From: an uncultured Clostridia bacterium
Lineage (GTDB): Bacteria; Bacillota; Clostridia; Lachnospirales; Lachnospiraceae
Length of the DNA: 6,811 nt
Assembly: GCA_946623485.1 (NCBI GenBank)
Contig: CAMORF010000124.1
Span: forward strand, 1-6,811
Direction: 5' to 3'
Shown here one piece after another: positions 1 through 5,635 of this stretch (the stretch's first letter is position 1; each line of letters starts with the position of its first letter). A program made the translations under genes and the position numbers. The notes beneath the pieces are model-generated. The model saw only the letters and a program-made list of their open reading frames with translations, was not told the DNA's origin and made no database searches.

Positions 1-17
1 ATATCGGAGCACAAGGA

Positions 18-107
18 GGAACAGGGGCACAGAGGGTGAGGTCTGAGGCCCCGAAAGGAACAGGCACGCAGAGGGAGAGGTCTGAGGATCCGAAAGGAAC
101 AGGCGCA
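18..107. repeat. 39-bp tandem repeat, about 2.3 copies
   Basis: Two complete 39-bp units (18-56 and 57-95) match at 33 of 39 positions. A third copy begins at 96 and decays after about 107. Each unit begins ggaacagg and ends ccgaaa. The unit length is 13 codons, and the frame starting at position 3 stays open through all copies to a TAA at 165-167, which abuts the regulator's ATG. In that frame the units read as Gly-Thr-Gly followed by charged residues (Arg, Glu, Lys). Four of 13 codons differ between the two units, three of them changing the residue. It may be the tail of an upstream gene or a non-coding minisatellite; the sequence does not decide. Confidence 0.85.
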
Positions 108-113
108 TGGGGG

Positions 114-143
114 TTGACAAATCCGGACAGGCAGTGCAATAAT
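114..143 (+). promoter_or_regulatory. Sigma-70-type promoter for the regulator/ABC operon
   Basis: A consensus -35 box TTGACA lies at 114-119. A -10 candidate AATAAT (138-143, five of six matches to TATAAT) follows after an 18-bp spacer. Transcription would start near 150, giving a leader of only about 18 nt before the ATG at 168. A GAGG Shine-Dalgarno sequence at 155-158 lies nine bases before that ATG. This is the only good promoter seen ahead of the importer genes, so it probably drives the regulator and the transporter together. Confidence 0.7.
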
Positions 144-154
144 CGTTTCATTAT
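139..154. promoter_or_regulatory. Small palindrome over the -10, possible LysR operator
   Basis: ATAAT (139-143) and ATTAT (150-154) form a perfect inverted repeat with a six-base centre. It overlaps the -10 box and the likely transcription start. LysR-type regulators bind AT-rich dyads of about this size and often repress their own promoter, so autoregulation by the adjacent gene is plausible. The arms are short and AT-rich, so chance is not excluded. Confidence 0.35.
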
Positions 155-167
155 GAGGTATAAATAA

Positions 168-1094
168 ATGCTTACTGATAATGAATACAATAAAAACAGC
201 TTTGTTTTTACGATCCTTGAAAATGGCAGCCTGACGAAGGCGGCGAAGGAATTGAATATATCTCAGCCGGCTCTGAGCATGAAGCTTGGAAAGCTGGAGG
301 AGACGCTTGGCCTGCTTCTTTTTAACCGTGAGACTTCTCCGATCTGCCTGACTGCGGAAGGCGGGATCTACCTGGATTATCTGAAAAAGCAGAAGGTCAT
401 CATGGATGAATTCTCTGCTTCGATCGCATTGCTTCATAACGAGCAGACACGGCGGATCCGCATCGGGGGCCCTGAAGTGTATGTGAAATCCCTGGTGGTC
501 GATGCGGTGCAGAGGATCCGGAAACAGGATCCCAATTGCATGGTGGAGGTCAGAAATGGTTCCCAGAGAGCCTTGACTGCGTTGGCGGAGCAGGGAGACC
601 TGGATTTCTTCATCTGCACCAGCACGAGGCTTCCGGAGGTGTTTGAGACGATCCCGCTGAAAAAAGAGCGTCTTTACCTTTGCCTGCCTGCGTCCCTTCC
701 GATCAACAAGAAGCTTCAGAAATACATGACGGGTCCGGGCGGCCATGGGAAATGCTTTGACTTCAGCCTTCTGAACGGATATCCGTTTATCTTTCTCGGG
801 GAGGATCAGCCTCTTCAGAAGTTCATCAGCCGTTTTCTGGAGGAATTCCGGATTACACCGGTCATCCGCATGCGCGTTGACCAGGCGGCGACGGGGGTGG
901 AATTTGTGGCAGCAGGGGAAGGCGTGTTTATTGCTTCGGCATCCGCGATCCGTTCCTGCAGCGACAGAATTGATATCTGTACTTACGCGCTTCCTGAGAG
1001 CTATTCAGACCGGCAGATCTATGCAGCCTGTAACCGGCATCACGCGTTGCCTGAAGCAGCATTGAATCTGATCGCGATGCTGAAGGAAGAGTGA
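168..1094 (+). CDS. LysR-family transcriptional regulator
   Basis: This 308-residue protein is a LysR-type regulator, a DNA-binding protein that usually responds to a small-molecule co-inducer. The N-terminal winged helix-turn-helix is clear: residues 20-54 contain GSLTKAAKELNISQPALSMK followed by the family pattern LExxLGxxLFNR. A linker helix follows at about 65-90, then a two-lobed periplasmic-binding-like effector domain at about 95-305. Its length is normal for the family. The start at 168 is supported by GAGG at 155-158. The gene lies on the same strand as the ABC permease, 15 bases upstream, rather than divergently as many LysR genes do, so it is probably the first gene of the operon it controls. 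By analogy with CysB-, Cbl- and SsuR-type regulators it may sense sulfur status or the imported compound, but the ligand cannot be read from sequence. The N-terminus lacks the common LxxLxYFxxVA form and reads NSFVFTILENG instead. Confidence 0.93.
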   Translation: MLTDNEYNKNSFVFTILENGSLTKAAKELNISQPALSMKLGKLEETLGLLLFNRETSPICLTAEGGIYLDYLKKQKVIMDEFSASIALLHNEQTRRIRIGGPEVYVKSLVVDAVQRIRKQDPNCMVEVRNGSQRALTALAEQGDLDFFICTSTRLPEVFETIPLKKERLYLCLPASLPINKKLQKYMTGPGGHGKCFDFSLLNGYPFIFLGEDQPLQKFISRFLEEFRITPVIRMRVDQAATGVEFVAAGEGVFIASASAIRSCSDRIDICTYALPESYSDRQIYAACNRHHALPEAALNLIAMLKEE

Positions 1095-1109
1095 TGGAGG
1101 CTGCTCATC

Positions 1110-1877
1110 ATGCATTTACCTGATAAACTGAAGAAGCTGCTGAGCGGACTGGAATACATTCTCCTGCTTGTGGTCATCCTGCTGATCTGGACCATCATGG
1201 AAAAAAGGGGTTCGTTGAATACGGTGATCATGCCGGCACCATCGAAGATTCTCGAAACCTTCGTGAAGCTGGTAAGAAGCGGGCAGCTGTGGAATAACCT
1301 GCTGGTAAGCCTGGTCCGCGTTTTAAAAGGATATCTGATCGCCGCCAGCCTTGGAATCGTATTGGGGATTCTGATCGGGCTGTTCAGGCATCTGAACCGG
1401 CTGACGGATCTGTTGATTCAGATCATCAAGCCGATCCCTCCGATTGCGTGGATTCCGCTGGTGATTCTCTGGTTTGGAATCGGAGAAGAGGGAAAGGTGT
1501 TCCTGATTTTTCTGGGCGGATTTTTTACGATCCTGATCAATGTGGTTGACGGCATCCGCCAGACAGACCGCAAATTGATCGAAGTTTCCCGATCTATGGA
1601 GACGCCGTTTCTGAAGCATGTTGCGCTGCTTGTCATCCCGCACTCCGCGCCGAACATTTTTACCGGGCTGCGGGTCGGCCTGAGCTCCTGCTGGATGTGC
1701 GTTGTCGCGGCGGAGCTGGTCTCCTCGACGACCGGCCTTGGATACATGATCATGAACGCCCGCCAGTTTGGGCAGACCGATGTTGTTATCGTTGGTATGC
1801 TGACCATCGGCGTGCTTGGAAAGGTGATGGATTCCCTGCTGAAAGTCGTGGAGAAAGCGGTCATCCGTTGGGTGTGA
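1110..1877 (+). CDS. ABC transporter permease, SsuC/TauC/NrtB type
   Basis: This 255-residue integral membrane protein is the permease of an ABC importer of the sulfonate/nitrate/taurine group. Hydrophobic segments are visible at about 14-30, 75-91, 112-123, 129-146, 190-204 and 224-241, consistent with six membrane helices. The family signature KPIPPIAWIPLVILWFGIG is at 107-125. The cytoplasmic EAA-type loop that docks on the ATPase is at about 154-177. The ending EKAVIRWV matches the usual short C-terminus. The start at 1110 is supported by GGAGG at 1096-1100, which overlaps the end of the LysR gene. SsuC-like proteins normally work as a homodimer with two ATPases and one binding protein, and all three parts are encoded here. 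Substrate assignment beyond small organic anion, probably a sulfonate, is inference. Confidence 0.94.
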   Translation: MHLPDKLKKLLSGLEYILLLVVILLIWTIMEKRGSLNTVIMPAPSKILETFVKLVRSGQLWNNLLVSLVRVLKGYLIAASLGIVLGILIGLFRHLNRLTDLLIQIIKPIPPIAWIPLVILWFGIGEEGKVFLIFLGGFFTILINVVDGIRQTDRKLIEVSRSMETPFLKHVALLVIPHSAPNIFTGLRVGLSSCWMCVVAAELVSSTTGLGYMIMNARQFGQTDVVIVGMLTIGVLGKVMDSLLKVVEKAVIRWV

Positions 1878-1880
1878 TCA

Positions 1881-1953
1881 GATCCCGGAAGGACATAGAG
1901 ATCCAAAAGAGTGTAAGGCTCCGGAAGCGTATATGGATCCGGAAGAATATAAG
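1881..1953 (+). repeat. Degenerate 18-bp-period tandem repeat between permease and ATPase genes
   Basis: Four consecutive units begin at 1881, 1900, 1918 and 1936, giving steps of 19, 18 and 18 bases. Each starts with a form of gatccggaag (gatcccggaag, gatccaaaag, gctccggaag, gatccggaag), followed by a purine-rich half ending near tataag. The units fill most of the 127-base gap between the two transporter genes. A multiple-of-three period suggests it was, or is, coding. The frame of codon 1882-1884 is open from the end of the permease to a TGA at 1972-1974, giving a charged peptide that ends MDPEEYKELLRYQ. No good ribosome site for such a peptide is seen. Confidence 0.7.
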
Positions 1954-2004
1954 GAACTGCTGCGATATCAATGATATTTCTGACGATTCCTAAGGCTGAG
2001 AAGA

Positions 2005-2751
2005 ATGGAGAAAAATGAGTTTATCAAGGTGGAGCATGTGAGCCGCACCTTTGAAGAGAAGGAAGGACCGTTAAAGGTTCTCGATGACGTCAGCTTTTCC
2101 ATGGAAAAGGGGGAGCTGACCTGCCTGCTGGGGGCGAGCGGGTGCGGGAAGAGCACCCTGCTCCGGGCAATCGCGGGGCTGGACACCGGCCACGAAGGCA
2201 CTGTTACGATTGGCGGGAAGCCGGTGCTGAAGCCGGAAAAGACCAGGGGAATTGTATTCCAGGAGCACCGGCTGTTTCCATGGCTGACCGTGGAGCAGAA
2301 TGTCGCATTTGCCCTGAACGGCGTGGATAAAAAGGAGAAAAAACAGCTGGTCCAGAAGTACATTGATCTGGTGGACCTGACCGGATTTGAGAAAACCTAT
2401 CCGCGCAACCTGTCCGGCGGTATGGCGCAGCGCGCGGGGATCGCCAGGGCCTTGGTCAACCAGCCGGAGACCATCCTGCTGGATGAACCATTCGGCGCAT
2501 TGGATGCATTTACCAAGATCGCGATGCAGGAAGAGCTGAAGAAGATCCAGAAGCGGTCTGGCGTCACCACCATTGTCGTGACGCACGATATTGAAGAAGC
2601 GGTCTTTCTTGCTGACAAGATTATTATTCTGTCCGCAAGGCCGGGCAGGATCAAACGCATCGTCGAGGTGACGCTGCCGGAACCGAGAGACCGCAACAGC
2701 GATGAATTCACCCGCATCAAGCGTGACATCTATGGGGAATTCTTTGAATAA
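2005..2751 (+). CDS. ABC transporter ATP-binding protein, SsuB/TauB type
   Basis: This 248-residue cytoplasmic ATPase powers the importer. Walker A is GASGCGKST at 43-51. The Q-loop glutamine is Q86 in IVFQEHRLFPWLTV, a segment typical of SsuB/TauB/NrtD ATPases. The ABC signature LSGGM is at 136-140, Walker B ILLDEP at 157-162, the D-loop GALD at 164-167 and the switch histidine H194 in VTHDIEEA. All catalytic residues are present and the length is normal. The start is supported by a weak aagg (1992-1995) nine bases before the ATG. It follows the permease after a 127-base gap that contains a short repeat array, longer than is usual inside such operons. The C-terminal tail (ARPGRIKRIVEVTLPEPRDR) is the usual one for this group. 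Family assignment is firm; the substrate is set by the partner proteins. Confidence 0.96.
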   Translation: MEKNEFIKVEHVSRTFEEKEGPLKVLDDVSFSMEKGELTCLLGASGCGKSTLLRAIAGLDTGHEGTVTIGGKPVLKPEKTRGIVFQEHRLFPWLTVEQNVAFALNGVDKKEKKQLVQKYIDLVDLTGFEKTYPRNLSGGMAQRAGIARALVNQPETILLDEPFGALDAFTKIAMQEELKKIQKRSGVTTIVVTHDIEEAVFLADKIIILSARPGRIKRIVEVTLPEPRDRNSDEFTRIKRDIYGEFFE

Positions 2752-2752
2752 A

Positions 2753-2808
2753 TGTAACGATTCCATTCAGAAGGCTTGCGTTCTGAGCAATGGTTATGAA
2801 TCGTTACA
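2753..2808 (+). promoter_or_regulatory. Inverted repeat between ATPase and binding-protein genes
   Basis: The arm TGTAACGATTC (2753-2763) is perfectly complementary to GAATCGTTACA (2798-2808), separated by 34 bases. The interior holds a second stem, TCAGAA (2767-2772) with TTCTGA (2781-2786), around an eight-base loop. The structure begins two bases after the ATPase stop and ends 22 bases before the ribosome site of the binding-protein gene. No T-tract follows, so it does not look like an intrinsic terminator. It could be an mRNA-stabilising or processing hairpin that raises expression of the binding protein over the membrane parts, or a protein operator. Confidence 0.75.
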
Positions 2809-2830
2809 AAAGATGTTGTAGTTTTCTTCA

Positions 2831-2840
2831 GGAGGAGGGA
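2831..2840 (+). promoter_or_regulatory. Strong ribosome binding site that fixes the binding-protein start
   Basis: The purine run GGAGGAGGGA lies six bases before the ATG at 2847. No comparable site precedes the in-frame ATG at 2790, which falls inside the inverted repeat and would add 19 residues ahead of a well-formed signal peptide. The start at 2847 is therefore preferred. Confidence 0.85.
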
Positions 2841-2846
2841 TTGGTC

Positions 2847-3824
2847 ATGAAGAAAAAACTGTTGTCCGTGGTGCTGACTCTTTCACTTGCGGCTTCTTAT
2901 GCAGGCACAGCATTGGCTGCCGAGACGGAGGCGGATGCCTACAGTGCTGAGGTGGTGAATATTGCGATCCAGCCGTCTGCGGCATTCGTTCCGCTCTATT
3001 ACGCAAAGGAATCGGGATGGATAGAAGACGCGCTTTCCGATTATGGCGTTGAGGTTGTATGGAATGAATTTGAGTCCGGCCCGCCGATGAATGAGTCTCT
3101 GGCTTCCGGGTCTTCGGATATCGGCGTTGTCGGGGATGTGCCGATTGTTTCTGCCGTCGCGGCAGGACAGGATAATGTGATGATTGCTCTGACCTGTGAC
3201 GCGCCGCTTTCCTACAATCTGCTGGTTTCGCCGGACTCCGAGATCGAGTCTGTGGAAGACCTGAAGGGGAAGAAGATTGCTACGGTGGTAGGGTCTACCG
3301 CCCATAATCTGGTCAATAAGCTGCTTGGCAGTGCAGGCCTGACCATGCAGGACGTCGAACTGATTAACATCTCCGCGGGGGATGTCGAGACTGTTCTTGT
3401 GAATGGCGAAGTGGATGCGGCAGCGATCTGGGAACCGACCGTTACCAGGCTTGCTGACAAGGGAACGGCAAAGATCATTGCCACCGGTGAGGACTGCGGC
3501 CTTCTTGGTGTCAACGGGATGGTTGCCCGGAAGGAATTTGTCGATGAGAATCCGCTGATTGCAAGAGTTGTTGCGGAGCAGTTCCAGAAGGGGATTGAAG
3601 CGCTTGAGGATCCGGATGAGGAGATCTATGCAAAGGTCGCGGAGGACCTGACGCTTGAACCGGAGCAGCTGGAGGCTGTCTCTTCCAAGTTTGATTACAA
3701 GGTGGAGGTTGCCCAGGAGGATATCGACGGACTCAATGACACGATCGAATTCCTTGTTTCGATCGGAGTCCTCATGGAAGCCTTTGACTTCGGACCGTAT
3801 GTCCATGCGGTGATTGCTAAGTGA
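2847..3824 (+). CDS. ABC transporter substrate-binding protein, SsuA/TauA-like
   Basis: This 325-residue exported protein should capture the importer's substrate outside the membrane. It opens with a classical signal peptide: KKK at 2-4, a hydrophobic core at about 5-22, and a signal peptidase I type site ALA-A near residue 24. The mature part shows SsuA/NMT1-like features: IQPSAAFVPLYYAKESGW near the start, FESGPPMNESLASGSSDIG at 75-93 leading to VGDVP, then DLKGKKIATVVGST at 138-151, and IWEP at 194-197. These segments form the ligand-binding cleft in the sulfonate-binding family. No lipobox cysteine is present, which is unusual for a Gram-positive binding protein and would leave it untethered by lipid. 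It is the last gene of the unit; a strong terminator begins about 20 bases after its stop. Family is firm; sulfonate as ligand is probable, not shown. Confidence 0.93.
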   Translation: MKKKLLSVVLTLSLAASYAGTALAAETEADAYSAEVVNIAIQPSAAFVPLYYAKESGWIEDALSDYGVEVVWNEFESGPPMNESLASGSSDIGVVGDVPIVSAVAAGQDNVMIALTCDAPLSYNLLVSPDSEIESVEDLKGKKIATVVGSTAHNLVNKLLGSAGLTMQDVELINISAGDVETVLVNGEVDAAAIWEPTVTRLADKGTAKIIATGEDCGLLGVNGMVARKEFVDENPLIARVVAEQFQKGIEALEDPDEEIYAKVAEDLTLEPEQLEAVSSKFDYKVEVAQEDIDGLNDTIEFLVSIGVLMEAFDFGPYVHAVIAK

Positions 3825-3844
3825 GGGAACGCCTCGTTCTAAAT

Positions 3845-3895
3845 AAAAACCTTACTGATCTTCAGCTCCTAACTGGAGAATCAGTAAGGTTTTTT
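3845..3895. terminator. Strong, probably bidirectional intrinsic terminator
   Basis: A 15-bp perfect stem pairs 3845-3859 (AAAAACCTTACTGAT) with 3880-3894 (ATCAGTAAGGTTTTT). The loop holds a further small stem, CTCC (3866-3869) with GGAG (3875-3878). A run of six T (3890-3895) ends the structure on the + strand, and the A-rich left flank (3841-3849) gives a T-rich tract on the - strand. It sits between the stops of the convergent binding-protein and aldehyde dehydrogenase genes and should end transcription of both. Confidence 0.95.
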
Positions 3896-3919
3896 CTTTA
3901 TCCAGGTGCAGGTGAGATT

Positions 3920-5353
3920 TCAGAGAACTCCCTTCAGCACCACATTTTTGATTTTTGTCATCTCATCGAATGTTACCGATACGCCTTCATTTCCGATTCC
4001 GGATGTTTTCCATCCTCCGAAAGGCATTTCAAATGTACGGAAGTAGCTGGAGCCATTGATGACTACCCCGCCGTCCTCCAACTCCCTGGCGTATTTTGAC
4101 GCAAGATCAATCCGCTGGGTAAATACAGCAGCGCCGAGCCCATAGGCGGAATCGTTGGCCAGCGCGATTGCTTCTTCGTCTGTCTCGAAGGAGGTGACCG
4201 GTATGACCGGGCCGAAGACTTCCATGTCATGCATGATGTCGGCGTCATGGGGGACGTCCCGGATGACGGTTGCATCGATGGCTGCGCCGTTGCGGCCGCC
4301 GCCCAGGATAAGCTTTCCGCCCTGGGACAGGGTAAGCGCAATCTGCTCTTCCACCTTTTTGGCGGCGTGTTCACTGATCAGCGTTCCCATGCCGGGCTCT
4401 TCTGACATTGGATCGTTGCAGTGGATCCCGGAGACTGCCCGGGTCAGCTTTTCCAGGAATGCTTCATAGACACAGCTATGAACCAGGTATCGTTTCGGCG
4501 CGCAGCAGATCTGTCCGGAGTAAAAGAATCTTGCCGTGACGGCTTCCTTTACGGCTGCATCCAGGTCAGCGTCCGGAAGGACGATAAACGGATCATTTCC
4601 GCCAAGCTCAAGCATAACCTTCTTCAGCGTGGGCGCTGCGGTCTGAGCAACGTGGATGCCGACCTCGCTGGAGCCCGTGAGAGAGATGGCATCGATCTTT
4701 GGATGGGATGCCAGTATGTCTCCAAGGGATGCGCCGCGTCCTGTCAGGACCTGTATGGTCCCGTCCGGGAAGCCTGCTTCCTTCAGGAGCGCGCCAAGTC
4801 TTAAGACGGTCAGCGGATTGTCCGTTGCCGGCTTGATGATCACGCAGTTGCCTGAAAGGAGGGCCGGAGCCACTTTCTGGCTGAAAAGGTTGCATGGGAA
4901 ATTAAATGGCAGGATGCATGCAATCACGCCGAGGGGCACACGGTTGACTGCTACCAGGTTATGGGCCTGGCCGGCTTCCAGACCGGGCGGAAGGATCGTG
5001 CCGTAGAGATGGCGGGCCTTTTCAATAAACAGGTTCCAGGAAAGAAGGATGTTATTCACCTCAATGCGGGATTGGGCGATCTTTTTGCCGGATTCACGGC
5101 TCAGACAGGCTGCCAGATCTTCCCGGTTGGTCTCTACCAGCGAAAGGAAGCGCCGCGCGAGGCAGGCCCGGTCAAAGACCGGCGTCCGGCTCCATCCCGG
5201 AAATGCACGTCTGGCAGCTTCTACTGCCTGGTCGGAGTCTTCTTTCGATGCGGATGGAACTGTGTCAAGAAGGTTTCCCGTGTAAGGATCTGTAACTTCG
5301 ATTACCGCACCTGTGCAGGAAGGCACAAATGCGCCGTTGATCAGCATATTCAT
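3920..5353 (-). CDS. NAD(P)-dependent aldehyde dehydrogenase, non-acylating
   Basis: This 477-residue enzyme belongs to the aldehyde dehydrogenase superfamily, which oxidises aldehydes to carboxylates with NAD or NADP. The expected catalytic set is present: N151 in PFNFP, the cofactor-binding K174 in KPATDNPL, the glycine-rich turn LTGSSEVG at 225-232, general base E249 in LELGGNDP, catalytic C283 in SGQICCAPKR, and E378 in EVFGP. An intact E249 argues for a hydrolytic rather than CoA-acylating enzyme. Length is typical of the lactaldehyde, glycolaldehyde and succinate-semialdehyde dehydrogenase groups. A second cysteine, C284, directly follows the nucleophile. The start has GGGAG (5369-5365) eleven bases upstream. 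The gene is monocistronic here, convergent with the importer and divergent from the glycyl-radical activase. The neighbours make a small sulfonated or hydroxylated aldehyde (for example sulfoacetaldehyde or sulfolactaldehyde) conceivable, but the substrate cannot be read from sequence. Confidence 0.94.
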   Translation of the reverse strand: MNMLINGAFVPSCTGAVIEVTDPYTGNLLDTVPSASKEDSDQAVEAARRAFPGWSRTPVFDRACLARRFLSLVETNREDLAACLSRESGKKIAQSRIEVNNILLSWNLFIEKARHLYGTILPPGLEAGQAHNLVAVNRVPLGVIACILPFNFPCNLFSQKVAPALLSGNCVIIKPATDNPLTVLRLGALLKEAGFPDGTIQVLTGRGASLGDILASHPKIDAISLTGSSEVGIHVAQTAAPTLKKVMLELGGNDPFIVLPDADLDAAVKEAVTARFFYSGQICCAPKRYLVHSCVYEAFLEKLTRAVSGIHCNDPMSEEPGMGTLISEHAAKKVEEQIALTLSQGGKLILGGGRNGAAIDATVIRDVPHDADIMHDMEVFGPVIPVTSFETDEEAIALANDSAYGLGAAVFTQRIDLASKYARELEDGGVVINGSSYFRTFEMPFGGWKTSGIGNEGVSVTFDEMTKIKNVVLKGVL

Positions 5354-5403
5354 AAGCGATGGTTCTCCCAGGATTCTCCAATGATTTCCAGCTGTATGTT
5401 GCT

Positions 5404-5446
5404 TGCCAGAACGTGATTCTTATCGCAATAGAATCATGTTCTGGCA
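5404..5446. promoter_or_regulatory. Long palindrome in the divergent intergenic region
   Basis: The arm TGCCAGAACGTGATTCT (5404-5420) pairs with AGAATCATGTTCTGGCA (5430-5446) around a nine-base centre. Sixteen of 17 positions are complementary, and the last is a G-U wobble in + strand RNA (A-C mismatch in - strand RNA). No T-run follows on either strand, so a terminator is unlikely. It lies 35 bases upstream of the dehydrogenase ribosome site, downstream of that gene's candidate -10. It would act either as an operator or as a hairpin in the dehydrogenase leader RNA. Confidence 0.85.
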
Positions 5447-5497
5447 TGAAAAACCGTACAGGAGGAATGATTTGCCGTGTCGGTATATCAGCGTTTA

Positions 5498-5506
5498 TTT
5501 ATAGCA
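5498..5506 (-). promoter_or_regulatory. Candidate extended -10 promoter for the aldehyde dehydrogenase
   Basis: On the - strand TGCTATAAA reads from 5506 to 5498: a TATAAA -10 preceded by the TGn extension. No good -35 lies 17-18 bases upstream, which extended -10 promoters can tolerate. Transcription would begin near 5491, giving a leader of about 138 nt that includes the 5404-5446 palindrome. Confidence 0.45.
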
Positions 5507-5521
5507 TATAAGCAAAATCTA

Positions 5522-5530
5522 TGATATAAT
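5522..5530 (+). promoter_or_regulatory. Extended -10 promoter for the activating-enzyme gene
   Basis: TGATATAAT contains a perfect TATAAT (5525-5530) with the TGn extension. The -35 position (TAGCAT, 5502-5507) is weak. Transcription would start near 5537, giving a leader of about 100 nt before the ATG at 5636. Confidence 0.65.
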
Positions 5531-5635
5531 ACCGCCATTACAGTGTCAATGTGGAAAGAGGCTTGGCTGCAGGATGGATTGCCGGGCAGCAGGCGGGATG
5601 CTTCTGCAAGGCAGGCAGCAGGCAGAGAAGGCGAT

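Larger units (their letters stand above)
5481..5534. promoter_or_regulatory. Interrupted inverted repeat framing both divergent -10 boxes
   Basis: CGGTATATCA (5481-5490) is mirrored by TGATATAATACCG (5522-5534), which carries three extra bases in its middle. Both sub-arms pair exactly: CGGTAT with ATACCG, and TATATCA with TGATATA. The arms enclose the - strand -10 candidate and overlap the + strand -10. A regulator bound to both arms could control the two genes jointly. Part of the right arm is the -10 itself, so some symmetry may be incidental. Confidence 0.4.

Noticed and set aside
18..107. CRISPR-like array
   Set aside because: The copies are directly contiguous with no spacers, number fewer than three, and no cas gene is present.
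2071..2766. Long open frame antisense to the ABC ATPase
   Set aside because: It is a shadow of the real gene: its composition mirrors the ATPase codons and no recognisable domain or ribosome site is present.
2790..2846. Upstream in-frame ATG extending the binding protein by 19 residues
   Set aside because: It lies inside the 2753-2808 inverted repeat, has no ribosome site, and would bury the signal peptide. The GGAGGAGGGA site points to 2847.
3821..4099. Forward open frame running from the binding-protein stop through the terminator
   Set aside because: It crosses the strong terminator, is antisense to the dehydrogenase C-terminus, and shows no family features or ribosome site.
5446..5524. 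Two tiny frames behind the strong aggagg at 5460-5465: MICRVGISAFIYSI (5467, or extended from 5446) and a 15-codon frame from GTG 5477
   Set aside because: Spacing to ATG 5467 is only one base, the 5446 start lies in the palindrome, and the frames overlap the predicted promoters. No upstream + strand promoter is evident, so a leader peptide is not supported.
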